DNA of 19,783 bases from an uncultured Clostridia bacterium (GCA_947629275.1 CANRDG010000018.1:1-19783), one strand, 5' to 3'. Shown: positions 1 to 8,708, counted from the first letter of the stretch. Notes: a model not told the origin generated them from the letters alone. Made by a program: numbers and translations.

Positions 1-8
1 TCAAGTAT

Positions 9-37
9 ATAATATCACACCCGTTAAAATTTCGCAA
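9..37 (-). promoter_or_regulatory. sigma-A-like promoter P_A, reading out of the left edge
   Basis: On the minus strand a -35 box TTGCGA (32-37) is followed after exactly 17 bases by a -10 box TATTAT (9-14). Transcription would start near position 2, so the gene it serves lies outside the window. It sits just downstream of the terminator that ends the giant adhesin gene, as expected for a new transcription unit. The -35 box and the DNA upstream of it are conserved with promoter P_B at 8977-9005, which makes chance unlikely. The transcript itself is inferred. Confidence 0.65.
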
Positions 38-136
38 TAGTCTCATGCAAAAAAGTGTATCATATATGAAACCTATTACCATAAGCCCTTATATATCAAG
101 GAATTTACTCTCACTAAGAGGGTGACTTGACAAACC
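32..136 (-). repeat. upstream control element, copy A
   Basis: This intergenic stretch is a diverged direct repeat of 9000-9113. Over 32-72 versus 9000-9040 the two copies match at 36 of 41 positions without gaps. Further conserved blocks follow: CTTATATATCAA at 88-99 (versus 9056-9067, at the same offset) and CTTGACAAACC at 126-136 (versus 9103-9113, shifted by 9 bases). The block contains a near-perfect 16-bp palindrome at 57-72 (GTATCATATATGAAAC, one base away from symmetry), 19 bases upstream of the -35 box. The conserved part stops at the -35 box, and the promoter spacer is not conserved. This pattern suggests regulator binding sites. The regulator is unknown. Confidence 0.7.
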
Positions 137-169
137 CTTAAAACAAGCCCAAAATATCGAAGAATATTT

Positions 170-203
170 AAAAAGCACAGAGTAGCATAAGGCTACTCTG
201 CGC
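170..203 (-). terminator. intrinsic terminator after the giant adhesin gene
   Basis: On the minus strand a 12-bp stem (175-186 pairing with 192-203, including one G-U pair) closes a 5-base loop and is followed by TTTTT. It lies 8 bases after the stop codon of the 1746-residue protein and ends the surface operon before promoter P_A. Confidence 0.92.
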
Positions 204-211
204 TACGATAA

Positions 212-3200
212 TTAAATAACATCAACCGTAAAGGTGGCGATGTCAATGTAAACGCCGGCATACTTTACTTCATCAGTTATTTGGGCGTGAATTGGAATTG
301 ATGCACGACTTGTGCCGTATGATACATTTAAAATACTGCTGTTGTTTGCAACAACCGTATCATCATCGTTACAAAGGACGTAACTGATTGTTTTGCTCTC
401 TTGGTAAGTATTCCTGAGTTCACCTGAATACGCCACTTTGACATCGAGTGATTTTGTTTTTGGAAGAACAACATTTTGTATCGATACTTCACCGTTTACT
501 GTTGCTTCTCCGGCCTTAGTAGCCTGTAAAAACTCGGGAACAAGCAAAGTATAAGAGGGTTGAGCAAGAATGTTAAACGATAGGTTTACAATCTGCCCGT
601 CCTCAGTTATGCTTAATGGAAGTCGTTCAACCTCAAAAGCATAACCCGGTATGGAGTGGGGGACGATATAATATTCGCCGTATGGAATGACACTTGACGC
701 CGAACCGTCAGTCATGCTAATTTCCGTGAATAATGTATTATCATCAGCGTTATAGACGTCAAAATCAGTTTTACCTGTGTAATACTCTTCGTTATCCAAA
801 TCATATACTGAAAAATTAACCGTGCCTTTTTTTAATTCAAGGTTAACCTCTTTTGACATCTGAAACGGTTCAACAATCACATAACCGCTATTACGATACC
901 TATCAGGAGCAGAAAGAATAAATATTTGTTTCTCAAATATTTCACCGTCATTGTAACTCAGTCCGCTACCGTCTGTTCTCAGATTATATGTGTCTGTTTT
1001 GGGCGGTAAAGTCAAATCTTTAGAATTAAGATATTCTTGATAAGTTGCAAGGACTTCCTCGTAAATCTGCTTATTTATTCTATTCGACGTTGGATCAACG
1101 AAAGTACAACAGGAAGCTCCGTCGTGTTCATTTTTGCAGTGTGTCAAGAAGGAAGAATTGTCTGAGCAACAAATTACTTTTGACATACGTTTACTTTCTT
1201 CCGACTCCTGTGTCCATGTCGCGCCATATTCCATGAGCATTGGGTAAGATTCTGTATATTCTGTAAGCTGAGTAGAACCACATATCGGGCAAGAACTTCT
1301 ATTTTTGGAGAGTACAGCTTCGCAACTGCTACATCTAAGTCCGTCAAAACCTGTATTCACCGTGTAACTTCCCGACTGAAATTCAGAAGGAGTTCCGATT
1401 ACATCAACATAACGACCAGAAAAAGACCCTATTAGCTCACACAAGGAAGCGGGTGCGTAAACTGAAGCTCGCCCGCTTAAATAAATATCAGAATATCCGT
1501 TGTATCCGCCGGCCAAATAGCAAGTTTTACCGTCCTTTGAAAGAATTTCGACACTTGACGTTGTGACCAATTTTTCAAAGTGTTCATTTTTGGGCGAAAT
1601 ATATATATCCTCTGCATATGAGCCGTAGCCTCCGAAACTATTAGAAAGATTGCTGCTAAAATCAAGAACCGTAGCACTGTATTCATAGCCGGCATCTTCG
1701 AGAAGCAGTGCATTTAATTCTTCAAGTGAAGTGGCGCCGGATTGCGACATCAGCATTTGTAAAAATATTTTTTTGAAATACTCAGAAGCATTAGGCGATA
1801 CATATCCGACATTTTTAATAGTTGACGGAATATACATATATTCCGAACCGTTAAGACCAAAAACCTCTGACATGACTACGGGGACCAGCGAAATGTTTTC
1901 GACTGCAATACCGTTAATGTGTGAGGGATAAAACTTGCCAAATGTCTCTCCATCTACGCTTAATATCGTTTCAAGGGTTTTGGTTTCCTCATCAAAAAAG
2001 ACATAGTTTGCAATGTACCAATTTTTAAATTCTACAAAATCGGTTATATTGTTTCGGGCGAGAACGTCTGCCATGTTTTGCTTGGCTGTATTATAATTCA
2101 ACATAACCCACCAATCAAAATAAGCGTCTTCATATGTAATATCTTCAATTAAAATTCCGTCCTCATCGACTATTGTCAATTTTTTGTCGAGTTGGAATTT
2201 CAATAGGTGTTCAGCGTCACTCTCAGAAAATTTTAATTCAGAAGAATCACCTTTAATCATCATATACCAAGGAAAAAAGAAATTAAATGTGAAATCATAT
2301 AGTATTTCAGATGTAGGATTTTCGCATTGCAATATCGGATACTGGAATCCGTTTCGGAAGTGTAGGTATCCGTCATTCCAAGTATATTTATCAATCTGTG
2401 CCTGCATTTCCGCATTGTCTTTGAAAAGGGATTTTGCCGTTTTCGGCGTTATCTCAAGGTCATACGCATCAGCAAACATCATATATGTATTTGTATATTC
2501 CCAAAAATCATTCTCCTGTAAATCCATATCTCCATTTATGCGCAAGGCCTTAACTGTATTGTCGGCGTAAGCAATCTCTCCGCCGGAGGAGCCGTAGTTA
2601 CCGTCATGAGACAGCGAAAATGCTCTGTTGCCAATTAAATCAGGTGAAATTGAGATATATTCTTCTTCTCCGAAATATTCGCAAAATATACCGTTGTAAA
2701 AGACGTCTTCCTTTGTTAGTTCCGTCCAACAGGGAATTTTATAGATTTTATCAGTGACGTTTTGAATTGAAATTTCCGTTTGTGCATCATCCTCGGTATT
2801 TACACTGACTTCTTTTGTTTCATTATTTACAAGAATTAAAGTGTCGGGAATATCCGACTTCGGAAGATAAGACAAATCTATGTTGTTGCCGTGTAAATAA
2901 TTTGGAATAGAAAGATACGGAATTAAACTGCTTTTGCCAAAATAATCTGAAAAGACTTTATTTTCGGACATATATAAATGATTAACATCTATTTGAGCGA
3001 CATAAAAATCTTTTACGCTTGCAACTGCAGAATTTATCGGCTTTATGTAACGCCGCGAATTAAAAAGCCAAAGAGGTACATCGTTTGCGTTAAAAAAATT
3101 CTTCCCGTTCGGAGCTAATACTACATCTCCTTCAAAAAGAGTTGAACCGCTATCTTGAGTCTTTTTAAGTAAAAAGCCCTCGTAAACACAAAAGGCGGGA

Positions 3201-5452
3201 TTACTTTCGTCAATACTAATGTTTACAAGTTTCGGAATATAATAACCAACATTGTTTATGGCGAAGGATTCTCCATAGCCTACATAATGCAAAGGAACAT
3301 TTAGTTCAGTAACATCAGCACCCAGACGAAGATTTGATAAATTGGGGACGAAACCCAAAAGTGATTCATCAATATCGTCAACTAACTCATCATAAGATTT
3401 CAGTGAAAAATAAATCCCAGTTTCCGCTGCCGTGCCAAAAAGCATATCATAATCTTTTAATTTAACTTGTATATTGCTATTAAGCGTTACTGTATTAAGT
3501 TTAAGACAGCCGGAGAATAATGAGTATCCCGACTGTGATAGGCTTTTGGGAAAATCTATGCTCTCAATTTGGCTTTTTGCAAAGACCAATGTGCCGAGCG
3601 TTGTTAATGTTTGCGGCAAGCTGAGCGTTTTAATATTAGTCTCATAAAAAGCAAGGTCTCGAATTTCAGTTACATTTTTTAAGTCAATATTCTGAATGTT
3701 GCTTCGTATGAAGCAAGCCGAGGGAATATACTTGCAGTTTTCGCTCCATTTTACATTTTTAACTGTTATTTCCGAAAATGCAAAGTTGTTAACCGTAGTA
3801 ACCGTTGAGGGCATTTCATAAGTTTCCATGTCTTTTAAAACGGCTACAAGCTGTCTTCTGTTGTTTCTGTAAATAACGCCGTCGACATATTCATATTCAT
3901 CAGGAAGCATAAGACTGTCAAAATCGGTATTAAGCAATCTTTTGAGAAATAAAACAATAGTATCAGACTTCATAGCTTTATCTAAAAGTATATCTGCTTC
4001 GGTTTTATTTGTTTCCTCTTTTGCGCTGTCAAGTATGTTGATGGTCTTTATGTTTTCACAACCGGTAAATAATTTACAACTACCCCAGCTGCCTAATAAC
4101 GCCAGAGCTATAATAGGAAGTATTTTAGGAGGAATATAGCCATTTTCGCCAAGCCTTAAACCTGTATCAAAGTCAAAAGCGCAATGATTACTCGCCCAAG
4201 ACTGTATATTTTCTACCTCTAAATTCACAGTCTGAACTTTTTCGAGATTGTCAAATATGTTTGTGGAGGCAAGGCATTCATCTTTAACCGAAAATGTAAT
4301 CTCTTCAGGAGTTTCATCTAACAAATCATCATAGGAAACTATGGTTCTAACCTGAGATGTTTCTATTGTGCCATCTTTCCAAGAAAAACAACGACGAGCG
4401 CCGTTAATGTATTGTTTTGTGAAAGTGTTTTCGGGAACATTTTCATCCAAATAAGTATTTATTTCTTCATCTGTTGCAATGGCAGTATATTCATCGGTTA
4501 TAAGTCCTGCCGTTTTAAGTTGTGCAATAACATATTCACGCAAGTCCATACCGTTGTGCTTTGATTCAAAGAGACGGTGCTGTTCCATCTTTGATGGATG
4601 GTCCAAACAAGTCCCGTCTTCTTTTGATATTTCTTTCTTGCAACACGGACACCGACCCTCACATACGGATAAAAGCGCGCCGCAAAGATTGCACGAAAAA
4701 GGCGCGTACAAATCGTACCCATAAGTAAATCCGTTCTTTTCGGTGTGTCGACACCATAAATCTGTTGAAGTTAATGTACCTGTTGACTCCTCATATTTTT
4801 CTGTCGCCAGAGGTGCAGACACATCAACGGTAACCGTCCCGTTGCAATTTACTTTTGTATCAGAATTTTTAAGAATAAATGACGATTTTTCGTGAAAATC
4901 AATATATCTAACAGAACTCGGTACAACGATAGAGTAGCCATCTTCGGGCTCAAAAGCGTTCTGACCAATTTCGAGTAACCCTTCATTCAGAACAACATTG
5001 GTAACAGGACAGCCATAAAATGCAAAATCACCGATTTTTTCAACACATTTCGGGATAACAACCTGCGTGAAATCGGCATCCTCAAATGCACTGTTCCCGA
5101 TGAAACGGACGTTTTTTCCTGCTATTTTTTCGGGAATTACGACGGTATTGAGTTTTTCAATATCTCTGAGTGACGAAAAAACTTCTGTTTTGCCGTCAAG
5201 CATTTTATCTATTAAAGTTTCGAGATACAAATTCCTGTCAAATTGGACTATGGTCTGCGTGTCAACGTCAAATATAAAGCCATTCTCAACGACATAGTTG
5301 TTATTCGACTGCGCATAAAAATCATTGCAACGTTCTGCAACCGCTTTAGCGTTTTCAAAGCTCTCGTCTCTTTCGTATGTAACGGCGAAAGAGGGAATAA
5401 CGCTTGTTACCGCAAGTGTTGTAGCGAGCAATACGCTCAATATTCTTTTCAT
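212..5452 (-). CDS. giant secreted BspA-like leucine-rich-repeat adhesin with Cys clusters and a C-terminal pilin-like domain
   Basis: The 1746-residue protein starts with a signal peptide (about 1-23, cleavage near SFA|V) and has no anchor at its C-terminus. BspA-type (LRR_5) repeats are visible at about 100-190 and 540-660, with the usual 'aF..c..l..v.iP..v..Ig' spacing. A Cys-rich segment at 234-282 contains CNLC and CPCC. A zinc-ribbon-like CSSC...CPIC motif lies at 1374-1391, with further Cys at 1428-1449. A Cna_B/SpaA-like fold is likely at about 1530-1630, but the E-box glutamate position is Pro1598, so an isopeptide bond there is doubtful. Residues 1634-1746 match the C-terminal domain of the 175-residue protein encoded upstream. 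The ATG overlaps the stop of the preceding 80-residue gene (ATGA) and has no Shine-Dalgarno of its own, so translation is probably coupled. A role in attachment to host, polysaccharide or mating partner is inferred from the family. The ligand is unknown. Confidence 0.9.
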   Translation of the reverse strand: MKRILSVLLATTLAVTSVIPSFAVTYERDESFENAKAVAERCNDFYAQSNNNYVVENGFIFDVDTQTIVQFDRNLYLETLIDKMLDGKTEVFSSLRDIEKLNTVVIPEKIAGKNVRFIGNSAFEDADFTQVVIPKCVEKIGDFAFYGCPVTNVVLNEGLLEIGQNAFEPEDGYSIVVPSSVRYIDFHEKSSFILKNSDTKVNCNGTVTVDVSAPLATEKYEESTGTLTSTDLWCRHTEKNGFTYGYDLYAPFSCNLCGALLSVCEGRCPCCKKEISKEDGTCLDHPSKMEQHRLFESKHNGMDLREYVIAQLKTAGLITDEYTAIATDEEINTYLDENVPENTFTKQYINGARRCFSWKDGTIETSQVRTIVSYDDLLDETPEEITFSVKDECLASTNIFDNLEKVQTVNLEVENIQSWASNHCAFDFDTGLRLGENGYIPPKILPIIALALLGSWGSCKLFTGCENIKTINILDSAKEETNKTEADILLDKAMKSDTIVLFLKRLLNTDFDSLMLPDEYEYVDGVIYRNNRRQLVAVLKDMETYEMPSTVTTVNNFAFSEITVKNVKWSENCKYIPSACFIRSNIQNIDLKNVTEIRDLAFYETNIKTLSLPQTLTTLGTLVFAKSQIESIDFPKSLSQSGYSLFSGCLKLNTVTLNSNIQVKLKDYDMLFGTAAETGIYFSLKSYDELVDDIDESLLGFVPNLSNLRLGADVTELNVPLHYVGYGESFAINNVGYYIPKLVNISIDESNPAFCVYEGFLLKKTQDSGSTLFEGDVVLAPNGKNFFNANDVPLWLFNSRRYIKPINSAVASVKDFYVAQIDVNHLYMSENKVFSDYFGKSSLIPYLSIPNYLHGNNIDLSYLPKSDIPDTLILVNNETKEVSVNTEDDAQTEISIQNVTDKIYKIPCWTELTKEDVFYNGIFCEYFGEEEYISISPDLIGNRAFSLSHDGNYGSSGGEIAYADNTVKALRINGDMDLQENDFWEYTNTYMMFADAYDLEITPKTAKSLFKDNAEMQAQIDKYTWNDGYLHFRNGFQYPILQCENPTSEILYDFTFNFFFPWYMMIKGDSSELKFSESDAEHLLKFQLDKKLTIVDEDGILIEDITYEDAYFDWWVMLNYNTAKQNMADVLARNNITDFVEFKNWYIANYVFFDEETKTLETILSVDGETFGKFYPSHINGIAVENISLVPVVMSEVFGLNGSEYMYIPSTIKNVGYVSPNASEYFKKIFLQMLMSQSGATSLEELNALLLEDAGYEYSATVLDFSSNLSNSFGGYGSYAEDIYISPKNEHFEKLVTTSSVEILSKDGKTCYLAGGYNGYSDIYLSGRASVYAPASLCELIGSFSGRYVDVIGTPSEFQSGSYTVNTGFDGLRCSSCEAVLSKNRSSCPICGSTQLTEYTESYPMLMEYGATWTQESEESKRMSKVICCSDNSSFLTHCKNEHDGASCCTFVDPTSNRINKQIYEEVLATYQEYLNSKDLTLPPKTDTYNLRTDGSGLSYNDGEIFEKQIFILSAPDRYRNSGYVIVEPFQMSKEVNLELKKGTVNFSVYDLDNEEYYTGKTDFDVYNADDNTLFTEISMTDGSASSVIPYGEYYIVPHSIPGYAFEVERLPLSITEDGQIVNLSFNILAQPSYTLLVPEFLQATKAGEATVNGEVSIQNVVLPKTKSLDVKVAYSGELRNTYQESKTISYVLCNDDDTVVANNSSILNVSYGTSRASIPIHAQITDEVKYAGVYIDIATFTVDVI

Positions 5453-5691
5453 TTTTTATCACTGCCTTTCTTAAGAGATATTAGTATAATTATCAAAGTA
5501 GCAAGAGCTGCAAGTGATATAGAAAAACAAATCGTAAATATACCGGGGATTCCAGTATTAGGAATGGGAATAGTCGGCTGTACGGGGGCAGGGTCATAAA
5601 CAAAATACACCGTTGAGCCAGCCGCACTTGACGTAAGAGACAGCGCTATACAGCCGATAGCCAGTAAAATTAAAGACAAGAGTTTCTTCAA
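5449..5691 (-). CDS. mini sortase substrate: signal peptide plus IPNTG cell-wall sorting signal
   Basis: The 80-residue product consists of a signal peptide (about 1-24), a short Pro-rich linker of roughly 18 residues, an IPNTG sortase motif (43-47), a hydrophobic segment (about 50-72) and a basic tail ending KKGSDKK. After processing only about 20 residues would be joined to the cell wall, so it may serve as an anchor or base for a partner rather than as an adhesin itself. The start is TTG (5689-5691): a good Shine-Dalgarno (TTAGGAG) lies 8 bases upstream and no ATG is available. The stop overlaps the start of the giant adhesin gene by 4 bases. The linker contains STVY, also found near the mature N-terminus of the 175-residue secreted protein. 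No sortase gene is visible in the window, so a host or element sortase must act elsewhere. Confidence 0.82.
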   Translation of the reverse strand: MKKLLSLILLAIGCIALSLTSSAAGSTVYFVYDPAPVQPTIPIPNTGIPGIFTICFSISLAALATLIIILISLKKGSDKK

Positions 5692-5708
5692 GATTTCAAC
5701 TCCTAACT

Positions 5709-5749
5709 AAAAATACACAGAAAAAACTGAGTCAGCAGTTTTTCTGTGT
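5709..5749 (-). terminator. intra-operon terminator/attenuator between the pilin-like gene and the IPNTG gene
   Basis: On the minus strand 5736-5749 pairs with 5715-5729 (14 bp with a one-base bulge) around a 6-base loop, followed by ATTTTT. It lies between the stop of the 175-residue protein gene and the Shine-Dalgarno of the IPNTG gene. If partly leaky, it would make the secreted pilin-like protein far more abundant than the anchor and giant adhesin. That stoichiometry is inferred. Confidence 0.8.
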
Positions 5750-5771
5750 GTTTATTTGAATTATTTATTTT

Positions 5772-6299
5772 TTAAGCGACCGTGCAGGTAAAGGTTGCAG
5801 TATCGGTATAAATACCGGCATAAAGTGGTTCGGCCGCGAGAATTGCGCCGATAGCTGTTGTGAACGTAGCCGTAGGCGTACCTGCTTCCGCTGTTAAAAC
5901 AACATCGTTTGATGTAAAATCAACGCCTTCTTTCTGCATCTTGTAATCAAGCTTAATAGAACTATCCTCAGAATGTTTCAGTTGGCCGCTGTATTCACAA
6001 GCGACCGAAAGAGTTGTCTCCGGCAGCAAGAGTACTTCCGTAGCAGTTACATTCTGCGTTACAGGTGATGAATCCTTGGGAGCAGCTTCAATGTATTCAG
6101 GAATAGCAACGATGTATGTGCCTTCCATTTCGTCGTCGGTCGGGTCGTCGGTTTGGGGATCTGTAATATTCCCGGCCTTATGATATACCGTTGAATTGCC
6201 GTGAGTGTTCTCGTTTGTGAGCGGTGCGGCGGCAAAAGCCGTAGCCGCCATAGTAAACATCAAAATAATTGCTAAAATACTACATAAAAATTTTTTCAT
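5772..6299 (-). CDS. secreted pilin-like beta-sandwich protein (175 aa)
   Basis: The product has a signal peptide (about 1-23, AFA|A), an acidic Thr/Pro/Asp-rich linker (about 28-60) and one beta-rich domain (62-175) ending YAGIYTDTATFTCTVA. It has no membrane or wall anchor. The same domain forms the last 113 residues of the giant adhesin: both begin Y-x4-P-E, have an L-P-x-T motif and a YSG motif at similar distances, and end YAGxYxDxATFTxxV. Similar small secreted proteins occur in gut Clostridia, but I know of no assigned function. A repeating or capping subunit of a surface structure is my inference. The start has an AGAGGT Shine-Dalgarno about 8 bases upstream. A terminator follows directly, suggesting higher expression than the genes behind it. 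Confidence 0.9.
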   Translation of the reverse strand: MKKFLCSILAIILMFTMAATAFAAAPLTNENTHGNSTVYHKAGNITDPQTDDPTDDEMEGTYIVAIPEYIEAAPKDSSPVTQNVTATEVLLLPETTLSVACEYSGQLKHSEDSSIKLDYKMQKEGVDFTSNDVVLTAEAGTPTATFTTAIGAILAAEPLYAGIYTDTATFTCTVA

Positions 6300-6391
6300 T
6301 TTAATTACCTCTTTTTCTTTTTTAATATTTTTTTATATTTAACCACACTCTTGATTGCTGACTCAATCTCAAATGTAATCAGTGTGACTAA

Positions 6392-7213
6392 TCAGTCACT
6401 TATGATGACTGCTTTGATCTCGGCGGAATTCATTTCCGCACCTGTTTCTACTTCGTTCGTTCTTATGTGAACGGTTACGTTATACTTTCCGGCCTCAAGG
6501 GGCTTACTTAACGTTATTTGATAGATGCCTTCGCCCGGAGGTACCATCTTTGATTGATATAAGACTTCATCGGTATCATCGAGCGTTATGATGAACGTAA
6601 AATAGCATCGGTTGCTTGCGGGATTTTCGAGCGCGATGGTCAAATTATCTTTCTGCCCTGCGGGAACATGCCATTTGGAAAATCCCTTAACTTCAATACT
6701 GCCGATTTCAGATTTTTGTTTATCATTCTGCTTACCGAGATTATCTTGAATATCGGGCGACCAAGGCTCCATATCAGTAACATAAGCATCAGGAATATTC
6801 GGAATAGTCGGCAATAACTGCCAAATACCAATTCCTAAAAGCAGGATAAGAAAAACCAATAAAGGAAAGAGAATCGGAATTTTTCGCGATTTTACGATTC
6901 CTATAAACTGGTTTTCGCCCACAGGCGCATAACCGGTCAGCTTTTGAGTACGCTTTTTATCATCGTTGACCTCGAACTCAACGCAGCCGCCGTCAAAATT
7001 GCCGTCGATAAACGGAACGTTCAAAACCGCGTCCGCTTTGCTTCCCTCTTTGTAAGCCTTTAATTTTGTATATCCGACCACGCAATCTTCATTATCGAGG
7101 TCTTCAAGATAATACAATGCGATTTTCCGGCCATCATCAAGGTCCATTTTCCGAACGCCAATACGGTTGAAGATATAATCGGGTTTGTATCTAAGAGTTT
7201 CTATATTCTGCAT
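6392..7213 (-). CDS. single-pass membrane protein with an extracellular beta-sandwich domain
   Basis: I do not recognise this 273-residue protein by family. Residues 1-110 are hydrophilic and carry no signal peptide, followed by one strong transmembrane helix (about 112-134), a Pro-rich linker (LPTIPNIP) and a beta-strand-rich domain (about 170-273) with an immunoglobulin-like look (AGKYNVTVHI). The basic residues before the helix (KSRK) predict an inside N-terminus and an outside C-terminus. A GGAG Shine-Dalgarno sits 7 bases before the ATG. Its place between an S1-domain protein and the secreted pilin-like protein suggests a membrane partner for the surface module or a link between cytoplasm and surface. 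This is inference from context only. Confidence 0.88.
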   Translation of the reverse strand: MQNIETLRYKPDYIFNRIGVRKMDLDDGRKIALYYLEDLDNEDCVVGYTKLKAYKEGSKADAVLNVPFIDGNFDGGCVEFEVNDDKKRTQKLTGYAPVGENQFIGIVKSRKIPILFPLLVFLILLLGIGIWQLLPTIPNIPDAYVTDMEPWSPDIQDNLGKQNDKQKSEIGSIEVKGFSKWHVPAGQKDNLTIALENPASNRCYFTFIITLDDTDEVLYQSKMVPPGEGIYQITLSKPLEAGKYNVTVHIRTNEVETGAEMNSAEIKAVIISD

Positions 7214-7310
7214 TTATACTCTCCTTTGTATAACTCTTTTTGTAATTAAGACGGGCCCTCAGACTGAAATCTCAGAATCCACACCCTTTTTAAAAAAATC
7301 AGTCTGACAA

Positions 7311-8441
7311 TTACAGAACCGCCGAAGACGAAATGATGTTGCCCCATACTCTACAATTCTTTTGGTCTATCCAAGTGATTGCAACAGTCACCTTTGAGCC
7401 TCGAACAGGGCGTCCTCTCGGTGGAAACTTGCACTTACAATCAATACCGCAGTTAAGCTTAACAAATACGCCTTCCACATCAACCTGTGTTACCGTACCG
7501 ACATATCTCTGCTTTAACTGTAAACCCTTGATTGCTTTTAGCGCAGGGTTCTCTTCTGTTCGCTTTACAGAGGCTTTTACAGAAACGTCATAATTTTCTA
7601 TATCGTAAGATATATCTTGAATTTTAACGAGTACCCTGTTGCCCACTGCAAATTGTTCTTCTGCGTTGAACATTCTCTGGTACGAAAGCTCTTCCAGCGG
7701 AATAAATGTTTCTGCGCCGAAAATTTCAACAAAGATTCCCTTCTGAATTACTGCAACAATCCTTGCTTCTGCAATTGCATCGGGGTAAATATGTTTATTT
7801 CCTTCACGGTCTTCTTTGAAATAGAAGTGTTTACGTTTTGCTTCCATTGCTTTCAGTCTGCTACCGACTGCTATGTTAGCCTCATTGTCAATACCGATAA
7901 TCACATAGTCGATTTCAGCGCCGAGCCGCTTAGTAAGCATATACTGATGTCCTTCGGCGCTTTCTACACCACGAGTACGCCGAGGAGGGACAACAGCATC
8001 TTCAAGGCGGATACAAACCTTTATATCGCCGTGGTTTAAAACCGCAACAGTAATCTTGCCTACGCCATCAACATTGTGTTCCTCAATACCGTCAATGGTA
8101 TCGGTAAGAATTCTTCCGTTCTGCAACGACTCTCTAATGTCAATAACAGCATCATTATAACGGTCTGCCTTTGTCTTTACACTTCGTTCACCGTTAATTG
8201 TAAGAATGTGCTCAGTGTTTCTTCTCTTGTCTGCCACGCCAAGCTTTTCTTCGTCAGATGTGGAAGACATTTTTTCGGGCATTACCGAAGTAGCAGGTTT
8301 CTTAGCTTTTGTTGAAGCTTCCTTTTTCGTTGTGTTCTCCTTTGGAGTTTCTTCTGTTTCAGAAGGTGTAGTAGTTTTTATTGTTTCAATTTGAACAATA
8401 GGTTCCTCTACAACTTCTGCCGTTTTCTTTTTTCTTGGCAT
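7311..8441 (-). CDS. S1-domain RNA-binding protein
   Basis: The 376-residue cytoplasmic protein has a Lys/Glu/Thr-rich, probably disordered N-terminus (1-75) followed by S1-type OB folds. Two are clear: about 222-295 (AEARIVAVIQKGIFVEIFG...FIPLEEL) and about 307-368 (GTVTQVDVEGVFVKLNCGIDC). A third, degenerate one is possible at about 105-200. S1 domains bind single-stranded RNA. Proteins of this kind are often carried on Clostridia conjugative elements, where their role is unclear. The start ATG has GGAG 9 bases upstream. It is the second gene after a leader with three tandem terminators, so a role of this protein in that leader's control is worth considering, but nothing in the sequence proves it. 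Confidence 0.9.
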   Translation of the reverse strand: MPRKKKTAEVVEEPIVQIETIKTTTPSETEETPKENTTKKEASTKAKKPATSVMPEKMSSTSDEEKLGVADKRRNTEHILTINGERSVKTKADRYNDAVIDIRESLQNGRILTDTIDGIEEHNVDGVGKITVAVLNHGDIKVCIRLEDAVVPPRRTRGVESAEGHQYMLTKRLGAEIDYVIIGIDNEANIAVGSRLKAMEAKRKHFYFKEDREGNKHIYPDAIAEARIVAVIQKGIFVEIFGAETFIPLEELSYQRMFNAEEQFAVGNRVLVKIQDISYDIENYDVSVKASVKRTEENPALKAIKGLQLKQRYVGTVTQVDVEGVFVKLNCGIDCKCKFPPRGRPVRGSKVTVAITWIDQKNCRVWGNIISSSAVL

Positions 8442-8477
8442 AATAAATATCTCCTTTTTGTATTTTTTTGTTATGAA

Positions 8478-8708
8478 TTATTTAATTTCTTTTCCTGCAA
8501 GGTAGGAAATGAGCTTTCCTGCCTTAACAGCATCTTGAAGGTCAAGCAATTCTTTCATTTCAGCCATATCCTTACAAAGAGAAGTCATATCTCTTGTACC
8601 GATAGCAAGAACTGCTTTATCATCGCACCGACCACTTTCGATAATCTTGGTTAAAAGGGATAAGCGCTTTTTATCAACCTTGATTTTTTCAACATTGGGT
8701 TCAGACAC
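8478..8708 (-). CDS. small hypothetical cytoplasmic protein (76-79 aa)
   Basis: I do not recognise this small, charged, probably all-helical protein. It has no signal peptide or membrane segment. It is the first gene of the surface operon, 36 bases before the S1-domain gene. The open frame begins at GTG 8717, but that codon sits only two bases from the AAAGGA Shine-Dalgarno. The GTG at 8708 (MSEPNVEKI...) has a more workable 11-base distance, so I chose it. Either start is non-ATG. Residues around 30-60 contain LAIGTRDMTSLCKDMAEMKE, possibly a helical interaction segment. Possible roles include regulation of its own operon, by position only. Confidence 0.75.
   Translation of the reverse strand: MSEPNVEKIKVDKKRLSLLTKIIESGRCDDKAVLAIGTRDMTSLCKDMAEMKELLDLQDAVKAGKLISYLAGKEIK

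Noticed and set aside
390..1260. A further sortase signal or transmembrane anchor at the C-terminus of the giant adhesin
   Set aside because: The last 120 residues end in a beta domain with no LPxTG-like motif, hydrophobic helix or basic tail.
7333..8654. Several plus-strand open frames opposite the S1-domain gene and its neighbour
   Set aside because: They lack Shine-Dalgarno sites, their proteins are Cys/Phe/Ser-rich and low in complexity as expected for antisense frames, and they lie fully over confident minus-strand genes.
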